A stretch of DNA of 64,000 nt from Trichomonas vaginalis G3 (taxonomy: Eukaryota > Parabasalia > Trichomonadida > Trichomonadidae), in the NCBI RefSeq assembly GCF_026262505.1, contig NC_067205.1:8928001-8992000 (forward strand), read 5' to 3'. The notes below the pieces were generated by a model. It saw nothing but the letters and a program-made list of their open reading frames with translations, had not been told where the DNA came from and made no database searches. The position numbers were made by a program, and so were the translations under genes. Within the stretch, counting starts at the first letter, position 1; the number at the start of each line of letters is the position of its first letter. Below are positions 51,201-62,687 of this stretch, piece after piece.

Positions 51201-52018
51201 TTCGATGATGTTAATAGAATGGAATGTAGTTTCGTTGGACATTTACTCCATAATTCATTATATTTCAACATAATATATTATCTGTAAAAACAAATATACC
51301 GATGCATGTCATCTTTGATGTATGACATGTATTTTATTCCAATATTGTTTGTTTGTGATTTAAATATGATATTTGAAAAAAATAATTTTTTGCGATTTAT
51401 TCAAAGCCAGTAGGGAAAATGATTGTGCGCCTAAGCTACTGGTGCAAGGATCTATTCCGAAATAGAAATCCAACAAACCAACTAAAAATTGATTAATGTC
51501 AAAACTGTTAAAAAAACGTTGAACGTTCGAATTCATATTTTCAATACTATGACCTATGCAAAATTAATCAAATTTGATGATTTGATTTATAATTTATTCA
51601 ACCGCCGCGGTCAATTTTTGATAATATCGTAATGTTTAAGCCAAAACTGGAGAATATCGATCGTCAAATCACCATTATCACGGGACAAGTGAGCAGTATA
51701 AAGCTTCACACACAATTCAGTTTCTAATTGAGTGTATTTTGCAGTTGAAAACCGCTCTAATACTACGAATTTGACATCAATATCGTTCAATTTTGAGAGT
51801 ATTGAGACACTTAATTAGAAATTTAAAACTACAAATCTAATTTGTCACCCTGATATGGGATGATACCTATTCAGTCAATTTGAATAAAATTCTCAATTTT
51901 TTGTCCTGAAAAATGGTTGGCGTTCTGAATTAATTACATCAGAACCTTTTAAACGAATAAGATAAAGTTAAAAGTAACAACAGAATGATAATTTTATTCG
52001 AAATGAAATGATAAAAAA
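51201..52018. other. intergenic region with a coding relic
   Basis: AT-rich. Apart from the relic at 51611-51814 the only mark is an inverted pair GCCAGTAG...CTACTGGT at about 51406-51444. No complete gene. Confidence 0.4.
51611..51814 (-). pseudogene. unidentified coding relic
   Basis: A minus-strand frame without a start codon runs about 66 codons and reads like real protein (FVVLERFSTAKYTQLETE, LTIDILQFWLKHYDI) before a stop at 51611. It may be the 3' end of a lost gene. No family recognised. Confidence 0.3.
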
Positions 52019-52474
52019 TTAATGAACATTAACTAAATTAGAAATCTTGAGAAAATCGAGGTAATACTCGACGTCATTCATCGGCGCGTCATCCGTTTCC
52101 GTTGTAGATGAAGCAGAAAAATTATGATTTTTCAGATATTGAAGCCTATTCTTGATATTATTTACGGATCGGCCAGGTAGGAATTGCTTTAATTTAACCC
52201 AATTGGTGCCAATTTCCTCGAATCTCTTTAATAAAATTCTATCTTCTGAATCAGTCCACTTTTCATGGGATAGTGAAGGGTCAACATAGTTTTTCCATCT
52301 TTCACGACATTGGCGGGCTGTCCATTTTCCTAGTTTCTTAGCAATTTCATTCCAATCTGTGAATTTTGACTCTTGAACGGCCTTCAGGAGCATTTCATCA
52401 TCGTTCTTATTGAATGTTCTTTTGATTCTCGTCTCACGAGGTAATGATTTCGCAGAGGAACCTTTCAGCCTCAT
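52019..52474 (-). CDS. R2R3-type Myb DNA-binding protein
   Basis: 151 residues from MRLKGSSAKSLPRETR. This start is preferred over the upstream ATG at 52531 because an Inr-like TCATAC (minus strand, 52511-52516) lies between them and 5' leaders are short in Trichomonas. Repeat one (about 20-64) has WNEIAKKLGKWTARQCRERW, and repeat two (about 71-117) has WTDSEDRILLKRFEEIG and WVKLKQFLPGRSVNNIKNR. Myb proteins of this size bind MRE-type promoter elements in T. vaginalis and act as transcription factors. The C-terminus is short and acidic. Target genes unknown. Confidence 0.88.
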   Translation of the reverse strand: MRLKGSSAKSLPRETRIKRTFNKNDDEMLLKAVQESKFTDWNEIAKKLGKWTARQCRERWKNYVDPSLSHEKWTDSEDRILLKRFEEIGTNWVKLKQFLPGRSVNNIKNRLQYLKNHNFSASSTTETDDAPMNDVEYYLDFLKISNLVNVH

Positions 52475-52510
52475 CGAAAGATCTGTAATAAAAAAATTTG
52501 TCGTTGTATT

Positions 52511-52516
52511 GTATGA
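52511..52516 (-). promoter_or_regulatory. Inr-like element of the Myb gene
   Basis: TCATAC on the minus strand fits the Trichomonas initiator TCAYW and lies 37 bp before the chosen start codon. It is decisive for start choice but only a short match. Confidence 0.4.
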
Positions 52517-52531
52517 AAACCGGTTTTTCAA

Positions 52532-54018
52532 GTTGAATTGCTATTTCGAAAATTTGGATTGAAAACAATAAACTAGAGACATTAATATTATTTGAGACAA
52601 TAGAAATTGAGAGGTTTACATCATTTATTTCTGGATTTGTAATCAACCACAAGTGTTTTTATCAGAAAAATGTTCCTAGAGATAAACTGTCTCTACATGA
52701 AGTATAAACAAGCCGTTATTTTGTCAATATATTTGAGACTCCATTTAATTTTTTAATATTATAGGACAGCACAATCATGCATAATTAACATTTTTAGCCA
52801 GATTAAAACTTTTTTCAAATAAACAACAATTTCAATTCCAGATATCTACAAAAGTAAAGGCAACGAAAGATAATATAATTATCAGTATATTTTTGTTAAT
52901 ATTTTATCAACAAATTAGATGGAAATTAAATCTCAACACAAAATCGTCAAATTATCGAATTCAAATTAAAATGATCGGATAATGCCAGCCCATCGTGAAA
53001 CTCATTGCCCAACTAATCAAAATAAATTATTTTCTCAAATCATGGACTTCATTTTTCGGTCTGTCAGATTGCTCATCTTGACAAATATCTGTAACCATAT
53101 TACACTATGAAAAACCGTTGGGTTTCATCTTTACTATTTGAAACAATTGTTATCCAGTAATGATTAAGAAATTTTTGCTAGATTATGAAATAATTTTACC
53201 ATGTTTTACATTAAAAGTTTAAATAAGTTATATGTATTAAGAAGACATTTGTATTTTGAATGAATGCGGTCAAGTTATACTTTTTGATTTGATTTGAATT
53301 TCATTTCAGATCATGATAATCTTCATCTAATTTAATTCTCTATCTCATTTTTATCACAAAATTCAGCGATATGGTTTGCGATGTTATTGGAGCTCAATTC
53401 ATAAACCAATATAATTATTATTAATATTAAGAACTCTCAGAAACATATTTCAATGATGAAGTCTATAAGCTATTATTTCAGCTAAATATGAATTCAATAA
53501 TGCTGAATTAATCTCCCAAAATGGAGAAACCAGTATAATAAACTATTTTATCGTCAAGAATGCAAAGATACATGTAGTGATAAATATTATACCACTTTAA
53601 TCTTTAGAATGCATCTTAAGTGATTTGAATAACTAATTAACACACCTTAATTATCCGAAAGACTTTCTATTTTGATACATTTGGTCATTTAAGTTGGCTA
53701 CTCTAAGGTAATTAAAATAGAACACTAATCTGTTTTTCATATATTATTGAGCTTGAACTATTCATGACATTGTCATGAATCAATTAATAAGATTGTTAGA
53801 TACACAAAGATTGAAATTATACATATCAGTTTCATATCCAATTTTCCAAAATGTATTGGATTACATATTTTTCAATGCTGAAGTCCTACGCATGCATACT
53901 TATGAGGTCGAATTGCCATGCTAAGCACCATCAATAGGATAATCGGAAAAGAATAGAATTTGCTTTTCTATATTCTTCTCCAAAATCAGATCCTCCAGAA
54001 AAAAAATTTTATTGAAAA
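52532..54018. other. AT-rich intergenic region
   Basis: 1.5 kb. A 72-codon minus frame at 52434-52652 overlaps the Myb gene and looks like chance. Nothing else is supported. Confidence 0.5.
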
Positions 54019-57000
54019 ATGGATCAACTTATTTCTGAGCTATCCTCACTCTCAAAGCAAGGCAGATTAATGCCTGCTGAAGAGATTCTTACTGGAAAGC
54101 TCGCCAACTTCGAAGAAATAGTTTCGAAGGCAAATATTAATGAAAAAGATGTTGAAACCATTGAAAATGTTCTTATTTCACTTCTGAATGTCAATAATGG
54201 CGATCTTAGTTACCATTGTTCCATTAGGATTGCAGTTTGCTTAACCACAATATACTCTACGCAAAAATCACCAAAATTATGGAATTTAATCACAACAACA
54301 AGCAAAAATCCCACAGTATCCAAATTATATGCTTCATATTATGTCATTAAACGTATAGGACATTCTTCTAAATCAATGCTTGCCGGACTTATTAAAAGCA
54401 TTTTATCATTAGTAAAGAGTGACGAGAAATTCTATCATCCGGTAATGTTTCTTATTAGGTCATGTTACCATATTTCACCAGTAGATCTCAAACCATACGA
54501 TGAAAAAATTTTATCAATCGCTAAGTCATCATTATTGTTACAACACGAACATATTCGGTTAGCAGCAATTAAATTATTACGAACCTTAATAAAATATAAT
54601 GCCCAATTAGTTCATAAAGTTTTACCAATAATAGATTCAATACTTGGACATGCAAACAACTCACCATTCATCGATGATGAAGTATCTTATCTTATTGCAA
54701 ATATCGCCGCTCTTCCATTACTTAAGCAAAACAATACAGTCGAAGTTAAAGAGTTTACCATTGGAAAGCAACAAACACAAGCATCAGATTTCACAGAAAC
54801 ATTTCATATATTTACAAAATACATCAAGAATTTTACTTCAGTTTTCAGACATTTTTTGGATATCATTTCACCTCAATTTTTATACGATAACATCAACATA
54901 ATCTTTGACTTTGTAAGAAAGAATCAACTATACGACCTAAGCCAAATCCTTTCTTTGTTTGGACATGATGTCAGATCAAATCTTTTCACACAAATTGCAG
55001 CTGAGAGGCCACCAACAGCATCACAGCTTCATTGCTTAAGATTTTTAGCATCGGACAAGGCTATGGCCCATGAAGCCGCTGCTGTAAGTTTACAATTATC
55101 TTCAAGTGACCAAGAAGACGCCAGATTCTCATGTTGCCAGTACATAACAATTTTATCAAACGAATACCCTGATATTGCCGCTATGTATTTGGAAACAGCT
55201 GCTTTATTTTTGGGATTTCCACCTGATGATGATCCACAGATCGCTGCTGATCTAAGAGGCTTCTCTTTATTAGCAGCAAATATTATTGGTTCTTCAAAAG
55301 ATCCAGAATCAACTTGTTTGCCAGTTGAAAATAATATCATCGCATTTCTTAAACGAAGTTTGACTGCAAACAATGTTTTTGCGCCAGATTATCAGGCATG
55401 CTTTAGGTTACTAGCAGTTTTACCTTCGAAATACGTAGATTTAGAGTTAGTTGGCAAACAATTAACAATGGCAACGAAATACGTCACAGAACATGCCTCA
55501 GAAATGGCCTCTCGACCAAATAAAGATCTAGTCAGACTGATTTCTGCAGCTATTGCTCAACATCCGAAGATACCCGGTGCAATTAAGTTCGCTGATGCAG
55601 CATCGAACGCAGAACAAGGTTTAACAAGTACATCTATAGTTGGAATTGTTACTGCTTTAGTCGGAATGAAAGAAAAAGATTCATTGAAAATATTATTGAA
55701 GTTAATGCCAAGAATTCTTAAAGAAACACCTCCAGAATCATATGTAAAGACACTATTAGTGCAACCAATGCCTCCAATGACAGAATTACTTTTCTATTCT
55801 GTTTCATCTGTACAACAGAACGGTCCTTTATACATGAGGATCACTGGACAATCCATGTCCATCAGAATCTGTGAAATGATGCCAGAAATTATGTCAATTT
55901 TCTCGAAAGAAGAAATAACTCAGTTTTTGACATATTTAATCCATTCTTCGACCAATTATTACATGTCGCATTTGTTAATACTCAAGTTATGTCTCTCAGA
56001 AAAGATTGTTTTGCTTCCATCTAACTTACATAGCTTGATTTTAGATACATTGAATGATTCCTTTACTGATATCGAAAGAATGAGAGTATCATCCGAAATT
56101 GTCGCTATTTTCTGCGCCAGATTCGGTTCTTTCGACGAGATCTCAAAAATTATTTCAAAATTCAGAGGAAACGGAAAATGTTTAGTATTAGCTGCACTTT
56201 TCAGACATGTCCAAATGACCGATAACGATATCGTTAAGGCCATGCATGACTTAGACGAAATTGTAAAGTCAAATCACTCCGAACAAACAGCTTTGTTCAG
56301 TTTAATATCTCTCTACGACAGCTGCTGCCAGAGATTAACTGCCATGCCGCTTACTGGAACACAACTCCGTATTTTGATGTCAAAATTGCATTCTCTTTCT
56401 AGTTTATCGCCGTATACGTTATTTTTCTTGGCCGGAGCTTATTCAAAGCTATTACCAGTCTTAACTCCCCAAAATAACAAGTATGACATTGAAGATTTAC
56501 GATTAATTTCTCAGATGTTGTCAGAATGCGGTTTACCATACTCGAAACAGATATTCTATCATTTAGTCAGGAACTATTTGGCATTCTACAACACATTGAA
56601 GCCTAATTTCTCCATTTCTTATCCAGATAAAAAAGGAACTTCAATTTCTTTGGAATTGGCCGCTTGTGGAGCTTTGGCCGACCAAATAAAGATTCAAAAA
56701 CTTGAAGGAGACTATTTCAGTTTTATTTCACGTAGTTTCCTTCTTCTCCAAAAGAGAGATGATTCAAGACCAGAAGAATTCATTTTGGCTGTCTCTTCCG
56801 ACGAAAATCACACAACAGAATGGGTAAAAATTGTCAAAACCGTTCTTTCAAGTAACGCTCTCCCTGGATTCCAAAACGCAACGATAGAACCGATGCCACA
56901 AGTCAAAGCGGTTTGTCTCAAAATTTGTCAGAATTTGTTAAACCAAATAAACGAACCTGGCGAATTATTGGATGATTTAGTGACATCAGCAACTAGATCC

Positions 57001-58524
57001 ATCGAAACTAAAATAGAGAGAATTGTCAAAAACGGATTCCCTGTTTTAGTTAAGATTATTGAGAAATTTGACGGCCAAAAATGTCTTGATTTATATGAAC
57101 CACAAATTATCTCAAATGTCAAAAACTCTTTCTCTGTTTTATCAGACTCAAAACAGTTCTTGTTGGCTGTTTTATCTCATTGCATGAAGAAATGCCAGAG
57201 AAATGAGGAAATTAATAACTTTTTGACAGAGTTTACAAACGGTTTGACAAATTGTGACATAAATCCATCGTCTATTTGCATCGCGGCAACTTTCTTTAAG
57301 TTGTTGAGATTGATGGATAAAAGTGACATTGATGTAAACTTAAACCGTTTTTGTAAACCATTGGGAGATGTTTACAAATCAATGACAGAGATTTTTGCGA
57401 AAGAAGATTGGATGATGATTTCTGATTTCAGAGGAAATTACGAAAAATCTTTGTCAGAAATTCTATCGTCTGTGGCCTGGCTAACTAAGAAATGTGAAGT
57501 GAACACGAATGACTTTGTTGCCTTTTTAGTTAAAGAAATGAAATGCGGTGAAGAATGGCTAGAAACAAGTTCATTTACAGCATTAAGTGTTTTGATAAAA
57601 TACGAAAAAGAAGAAATCGAAGAAGATTTGATTTTATCCGCTTTAACCGCTGTTGAAAATTCTCCTCTTTTGGAGCAGTTCACGATCAACTGTTCTCACA
57701 GAAAATTACAGTCCAAGGCTTGGAATAAAATGGCGGACTTAGTTTTCGCAAAAACTTTCTCAAAAGAAGCTGCTGCATTTTTGTTAAATTCTGGAACAAA
57801 AAGTGACATTTACGATAAAAGTGACATCATAGCAACTAGTGCCATTTTACATAATTGTCCTGAATTGTTCTACATGATGTTTTCGAAGTCAAACACTTCT
57901 TCTTTCAAAGTTTTTGATTTAATTCTGAAAACTCAAAATTTGAATAGAACACAAAAAGGTGACATCATCAGAAGTGCCTTGTCAAAGATTGACGAATTAG
58001 ATAGAGAAGATATTTGCGAATTTTGCTGGACAACATTCAAGAAAGGTGGAATGACAACGATTTCAACAAATTTGATAAATAATCCAAAAATTGGAACATT
58101 TTTGTTTAGTTTTAACAACTTGAAACAAATTGAAGATTTAGTTGTCAGTGATCCAGCAAATAGTACTGTTTATATGCAGTTTATTAGATTAGGAATTGAG
58201 AAATCTTTATATCTTTCTGAAGAATTGTTGGAAGAAACAGTAAAAATAGCTGTAAGGGCAATTTCTCTTTTGGGAAATGATCCTCAGAAAGGAGGAGACA
58301 TAACTGCAACAGCTGTTCAATTGTTTAAAGATGTAAAAGCCAAATCTGAGAAAGCAGCTGAGAAAGGATTTAAGTCTGTAAACGACAGAGAAAAACAAGT
58401 TGCAGTTGGAAATACAGAAAGTGCAATTTCTAAGAGTGCTACAAAGAAGAAAGTTAGAACATTAAGAACTTTCTCAAGTGCCGTAAGAAAGACTCAGGAT
58501 GAAGAATGGCAATCTCTTGATTAA
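54019..58524 (+). CDS. large HEAT-repeat protein, possibly HEATR5/Laa1-like
   Basis: 1501 residues, alpha-helical throughout, with HEAT-like pairs (HIRLAAIKLLRTLIKYNAQ, RIAVCLTTIYSTQKSPKLW, KLYASYYVIKRIGHSSKSM). The N-terminal layout (count of lower-eukaryote HEAT units beginning about residue 60) resembles HEATR5/Laa1, which works with AP-1 clathrin adaptors; this is a resemblance, not proof. The C-terminal 60 residues are basic and disordered (SKSATKKKVRTLRTFSSAVR), ending DEEWQSLD, where an acidic-tryptophan tail could bind a partner. No catalytic motif. The stop codon is followed directly by an A run. Alternatives are another HEAT scaffold such as an importin or coatomer relative. Confidence 0.5.
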   Translation: MDQLISELSSLSKQGRLMPAEEILTGKLANFEEIVSKANINEKDVETIENVLISLLNVNNGDLSYHCSIRIAVCLTTIYSTQKSPKLWNLITTTSKNPTVSKLYASYYVIKRIGHSSKSMLAGLIKSILSLVKSDEKFYHPVMFLIRSCYHISPVDLKPYDEKILSIAKSSLLLQHEHIRLAAIKLLRTLIKYNAQLVHKVLPIIDSILGHANNSPFIDDEVSYLIANIAALPLLKQNNTVEVKEFTIGKQQTQASDFTETFHIFTKYIKNFTSVFRHFLDIISPQFLYDNINIIFDFVRKNQLYDLSQILSLFGHDVRSNLFTQIAAERPPTASQLHCLRFLASDKAMAHEAAAVSLQLSSSDQEDARFSCCQYITILSNEYPDIAAMYLETAALFLGFPPDDDPQIAADLRGFSLLAANIIGSSKDPESTCLPVENNIIAFLKRSLTANNVFAPDYQACFRLLAVLPSKYVDLELVGKQLTMATKYVTEHASEMASRPNKDLVRLISAAIAQHPKIPGAIKFADAASNAEQGLTSTSIVGIVTALVGMKEKDSLKILLKLMPRILKETPPESYVKTLLVQPMPPMTELLFYSVSSVQQNGPLYMRITGQSMSIRICEMMPEIMSIFSKEEITQFLTYLIHSSTNYYMSHLLILKLCLSEKIVLLPSNLHSLILDTLNDSFTDIERMRVSSEIVAIFCARFGSFDEISKIISKFRGNGKCLVLAALFRHVQMTDNDIVKAMHDLDEIVKSNHSEQTALFSLISLYDSCCQRLTAMPLTGTQLRILMSKLHSLSSLSPYTLFFLAGAYSKLLPVLTPQNNKYDIEDLRLISQMLSECGLPYSKQIFYHLVRNYLAFYNTLKPNFSISYPDKKGTSISLELAACGALADQIKIQKLEGDYFSFISRSFLLLQKRDDSRPEEFILAVSSDENHTTEWVKIVKTVLSSNALPGFQNATIEPMPQVKAVCLKICQNLLNQINEPGELLDDLVTSATRSIETKIERIVKNGFPVLVKIIEKFDGQKCLDLYEPQIISNVKNSFSVLSDSKQFLLAVLSHCMKKCQRNEEINNFLTEFTNGLTNCDINPSSICIAATFFKLLRLMDKSDIDVNLNRFCKPLGDVYKSMTEIFAKEDWMMISDFRGNYEKSLSEILSSVAWLTKKCEVNTNDFVAFLVKEMKCGEEWLETSSFTALSVLIKYEKEEIEEDLILSALTAVENSPLLEQFTINCSHRKLQSKAWNKMADLVFAKTFSKEAAAFLLNSGTKSDIYDKSDIIATSAILHNCPELFYMMFSKSNTSSFKVFDLILKTQNLNRTQKGDIIRSALSKIDELDREDICEFCWTTFKKGGMTTISTNLINNPKIGTFLFSFNNLKQIEDLVVSDPANSTVYMQFIRLGIEKSLYLSEELLEETVKIAVRAISLLGNDPQKGGDITATAVQLFKDVKAKSEKAAEKGFKSVNDREKQVAVGNTESAISKSATKKKVRTLRTFSSAVRKTQDEEWQSLD

Positions 58525-59123
58525 AAAAAATATTTTTTGTTTCTTATTAAATTAATAAAAAATCTATTTTTATTTGTACATTGCAGAATCTGATTTGATT
58601 CATTTAGAACAAGTGATTTTGTAGTTAATTTTTTTCTAAATCTTAGTGCCTGACTATATTCTAACATATTTTGATATCAACATTGTTCTTTTTTGACAGT
58701 CTTCAACCATAATGTGATACTATCAATTATAATGATATGTTGTAAATAATACGCAGTGAGGATTGATTTACAGAAAAATTCAAATTGAGATTTTTGCAAA
58801 ATATAGGTCTACTCTGAAAGTTGATGCGCTTCTGAGGCTTAAATAGGGAAGTGTTTGATCTGGAGCTGAAAATACTCTAGGTTTATTGAAGAATTCACAA
58901 TAAATTTCCTTTAAATCCCTTATTTTTACAATATCCTATTACACTCAGCTTTACCACTGCTATTGAATCATCACCTATCTATGAACATCATCATAATTCA
59001 TTAATTAAATATGGAATTTTTGTGATCATTGCTTATCCCTTTAATAAATTGGGATTTTTATACCAATTAATTCAAAAAATATTTTAGTGTTAAAAATCTA
59101 ATAAATTACTTTTAAATTTTTTA
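58525..59123. other. AT-rich intergenic region
   Basis: 600 bp without a supported gene or repeat. Confidence 0.5.
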
Positions 59124-60683
59124 ATGTCTGATCAGAACACTAATCATAGTAAATACAATGAATTGAAAAGTATGTGCAAACGCCACATTGATACATACAA
59201 TGTGTTATATCAGTTAAAAACGCCATATAATGAAGATCTAATTTCGATTTACAAAGTGATCAAAACAAATTTGATTGATTCAATGAAAATTCTCCCCTGT
59301 AATATTGTAAAAGGAATTTTAGACATAATTCCATATAATAAACGCTATGCGAAAACATATTTGGAACTTGCCAAAATCATCGTTGACGAATATCATGTTA
59401 AGAATGTAACAAGTATTCCATTTATTTCTAACTTCCTGTTTTATAAAAAATATGGCATTAAATTACATTGTTTTGAGGAATATGAAAGAGAAGATATTGA
59501 TAATCTAGATAAACTAGAAGAAAATACAATTTACAGAGCAATTATGTATGATGCAATAGAAACATTCATCTATTTCATAGAAAGAGAAGGATTTAAAAAA
59601 GATCAAAAGCATTATCGCAAATTACTTTATTTATGTTGTTATCATGGAGCAATTAATTGTTTCAAGTATTTAAGAAAGAATTTTAACCTAGAAATCACTC
59701 ATTATTGTCTAGAATCTTCGTTTTTAGGCAGAAATCCAGAGATTGTGTGTGAATGTTTGAAATATCAGAAACCAAATGATCAATGCATGGTAAATGCAAT
59801 TATTTCACATAACATTGATTTTGTTAAATTATTGATGAACGAATACCATTTAGATATCGATTTATATGAATGCGGACATTATAATAATATTGAATCATTA
59901 TTATATTATTATGAAAAAACTAATGATTATAACAAATGCTTTATTAATTCATCAATATTTGATATTCCATCGCTAAGCGAATATTTCTTTTTACTTGGTG
60001 CAAATGTCAATGCAAAGGATCATGAAGGTGAAACAGCTCTTCATTTAGCAGCACGTTTTAATTGCCGTGAAACAACCGAACTTATTATTTCATTTGGTGC
60101 AAATGTCAATGAAGAGAATAAAGATGGAGCAACCCCTCTTAATATTGCAGCAGAATTTGATAGTCCAGATGCAGCCAAGATTCTTCTTTCTCATAATGCA
60201 AATGATGGAGAAGCTTTTTATATTGCAGCATCAAACAATAGTAAAGCAGTAATTGAACTTTTTCTTTTACATGGCGCAAATGTCAATGGAAAAGATAATA
60301 CTGGGAATACAGCTCTTCATATTGCAGCTATTGCTCCCAGTAATGAAGCTGCTGAGTTTCTTCTTCTGAATGGAGCAAATCCCAATGAAAAAGATAAATA
60401 TGGACAAACAGCTCTTCATATAGCGGCCGAGTATAATCGTAAAGAAATAGTTGAAATTCTTCTTTCACATGGAGCAAATGTCAATGAAAAAGATAGAAAT
60501 GGACAAACGCCTCTACATACTGCCATATACAATCTAAATAGAAAAATATGTGAAATGCTTCTTTCACATGGTGCAAAAGTCAATGAAAAAGATAAAGATG
60601 GAAACACTGTTCTTCAAATTGCAAAACGTTGTCAGTATCAAGATATATCTGAGGTGTTTCATTCATATGGTGTAAGTAAGTGA
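59124..60683 (+). CDS. ankyrin-repeat protein (DUF3447-type)
   Basis: 519 residues. The N-terminal 290 residues follow the DUF3447 pattern common in Trichomonas ankyrin proteins (AIMYDAIETFIYFIEREGF, YLCCYHGAINCFKYLRKNF, NAIISHNIDFVKLLMNEY). From about 293 to 515 there are seven ankyrin repeats with TALHLAARxx and HGANVNEKD motifs. The third is short (NDGEAFYIAASNNSKAVIE), lacking its beta-hairpin half. It is a protein-interaction scaffold in the cytosol or under the membrane. Hundreds of such genes exist in the species, so the specific role cannot be told. Confidence 0.88.
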   Translation: MSDQNTNHSKYNELKSMCKRHIDTYNVLYQLKTPYNEDLISIYKVIKTNLIDSMKILPCNIVKGILDIIPYNKRYAKTYLELAKIIVDEYHVKNVTSIPFISNFLFYKKYGIKLHCFEEYEREDIDNLDKLEENTIYRAIMYDAIETFIYFIEREGFKKDQKHYRKLLYLCCYHGAINCFKYLRKNFNLEITHYCLESSFLGRNPEIVCECLKYQKPNDQCMVNAIISHNIDFVKLLMNEYHLDIDLYECGHYNNIESLLYYYEKTNDYNKCFINSSIFDIPSLSEYFFLLGANVNAKDHEGETALHLAARFNCRETTELIISFGANVNEENKDGATPLNIAAEFDSPDAAKILLSHNANDGEAFYIAASNNSKAVIELFLLHGANVNGKDNTGNTALHIAAIAPSNEAAEFLLLNGANPNEKDKYGQTALHIAAEYNRKEIVEILLSHGANVNEKDRNGQTPLHTAIYNLNRKICEMLLSHGAKVNEKDKDGNTVLQIAKRCQYQDISEVFHSYGVSK

Positions 60684-61580
60684 AATTACATTTATTTGGT
60701 AAGAGTGAATATGATCAAATTTAAATCATTAGGTATTGAAATTTAACGCTTATTCTTTTTATTATGCCTTAATTCTATCAGCATCCAGCGACTAAGAAAT
60801 GAAATAGTAAATTCTATCCAAAAGAAACATAAAACGGACTGGATTGGACAGAAAAATCGGACTTTGTGATAAATTCATGAATTGTATTGAGTCATCTCAT
60901 AAAAATTGATTTTATATAGAAATCTAATATTTATTTTAAGGATACCCTTACATTGCGTAGTTAGAAAGAGAATATGATATTGTCATGATTGCTAAAGTTT
61001 TAGGCTCCAGAAATGAATATACATCAAACTGAAACAATTGATAAATTGAATGAACTTTTGAGAGGTTCTCAAATAAAAAAAATTATCTAATTTTTTACAA
61101 TATTACTATTATTTTATCCACATATGTATATATAGTAATTTGAGAAAACTTTTAGGAAAAAATAAGTTTAATAAAAATCTGAATTTTACTTGTTGTGGGA
61201 TTGTTATTAATTGACACTCCAGACGTATTACTAATAGTTATGCGTATGCAATTAAAGTATTTCTGATGGACAAAATGTGAGATTTATATCAGATAATTCA
61301 TTTCTACTATTAAGTTATTCATTTATGAGTTTGCACTTATTCGCACTAAATAAATAACTATTAAAAATTGTTTTAATTAATTGACACCATATAATAGAGT
61401 GAATTTTGTTTGATCAAACAACAATAGATGATAAATATAAAGCCAAGAAACTTGCTATTAATATGCTCTACTTGCTATTTCAATGTAAGTATGATATTTT
61501 CTAAATGTTTCGTTCAGATAACTTAGATATATTAGTCAAAATTTGAAATTTTAATAGCACATATATTAAAAATAATTATT
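60684..61580. other. AT-rich intergenic region up to Polinton copy 3
   Basis: 900 bp without a supported gene. Confidence 0.5.
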
Positions 61581-61600
61581 AAAAAAAAAAAAAAAAAAAA

Positions 61601-61740
61601 GGTAGTGGGGCCTCCAGGCACTTCGTGCCCTCTAGCCCTGAAGATGTTTAGTATAATGAAGTTTTTTTTTTCTTGGGATGGCCTTCCAGGCACTTCGTGC
61701 CCTCTAGCCCATAAAAAGTTTAGTATAAATGAAGTTTTTA
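61601..61740 (+). repeat. duplicated Polinton terminal segment
   Basis: CCAGGCACTTCGTGCCCTCT occurs at about 61613 and again at about 61686, each followed by a TTTAGTATAA...GAAGTTTTT stretch. Only the outer copy has the full GGTAGTGGGG end. Confidence 0.75.
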
Positions 61741-61872
61741 TTCGGAAAATTGTTAGTCTTCTGGGTCGAAAACATTATATAATGTTTCACTTTTCACAAA
61801 TTATATATGTTTTCATGCTTTGTCACTTTTCTGTCACTTTTCGGGTAAAAACATTTTTATTATTATATATAA

Positions 61873-62687
61873 ATGAATTTTACAAAACCACCGTTACCGT
61901 TCTTTGGAAATAAGAGTAAATGTAAAGATATTATATTGAGAGAACTTAAGAAACTACCGAATGGTCTAACATTTGTAGATTTGTTCGGTGGAAGTTTCTA
62001 TATATCCCATTTATGTCATACAATATTCCCAGACTCAAAGATTATATGCAATGACTTCGACAACTATATGGACCGTCTCAAAACTATACCAGACACAAAC
62101 AATATATTGAAAGAGTTAAAAGAAAAGATACCTATAGGTAAGATGGAACGTATACCATTAGATAAGAAAATATTGTGAGAGAGGTTTTGAAAAAAGCAGA
62201 ATATATAGACTGGAATAGTATATCTGCTAGACTATATATAGTGGTGCTATAAGAGTTCATGACATTGAAACACTTATGTCAAAAGTTTTATATCTTAACT
62301 ATACAAATGTTTTCAAAGATGACATAGAAAATATATTGAGGGTATAGAGTTTGTGAGATGTTATTGGACAGAGTTGTATGAAAAATATAAAGACAAGGAA
62401 AATGTTTTCTTTATAGTGGACCCGCCGTTCTATAACACATGGGATTTTCAATACCAAGTAGACTGGACTTTGAGAGACTCTTTAGAAACTTTAGACGTTT
62501 TACATAACCATCCATGCTTTTACTTTACATCCGATAAAAGTGGTTTGGAAACCGTTATGAGATGGTTAGAGGACATACATGACTATGAGTTTAGATATGA
62601 CAAGATAGATATGAGAGAGGTCCTATAAACCGGAGAAAGTGTCATAACAAAGAAATTTTATTAGTAAGTAAATGTGGTTTGAAATAG
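61873..62687 (+). pseudogene. DNA N6-adenine methyltransferase (Polinton copy 3)
   Basis: Same family as 2573-3391, with FFGNK, VDLFGGS and DPPFY present. Broken in a few places. Confidence 0.8.

Noticed and set aside
51406-51444. snoRNA-like stem GCCAGTAG/CTACTGGT
   Set aside because: No H/ACA or C/D boxes in the right places. Short stems of this kind are expected by chance.
52434-52652. minus frame upstream of the Myb gene as a first exon
   Set aside because: No Trichomonas-type intron signals (GTAYGT, ACTAACACACAG) link it to the Myb frame.
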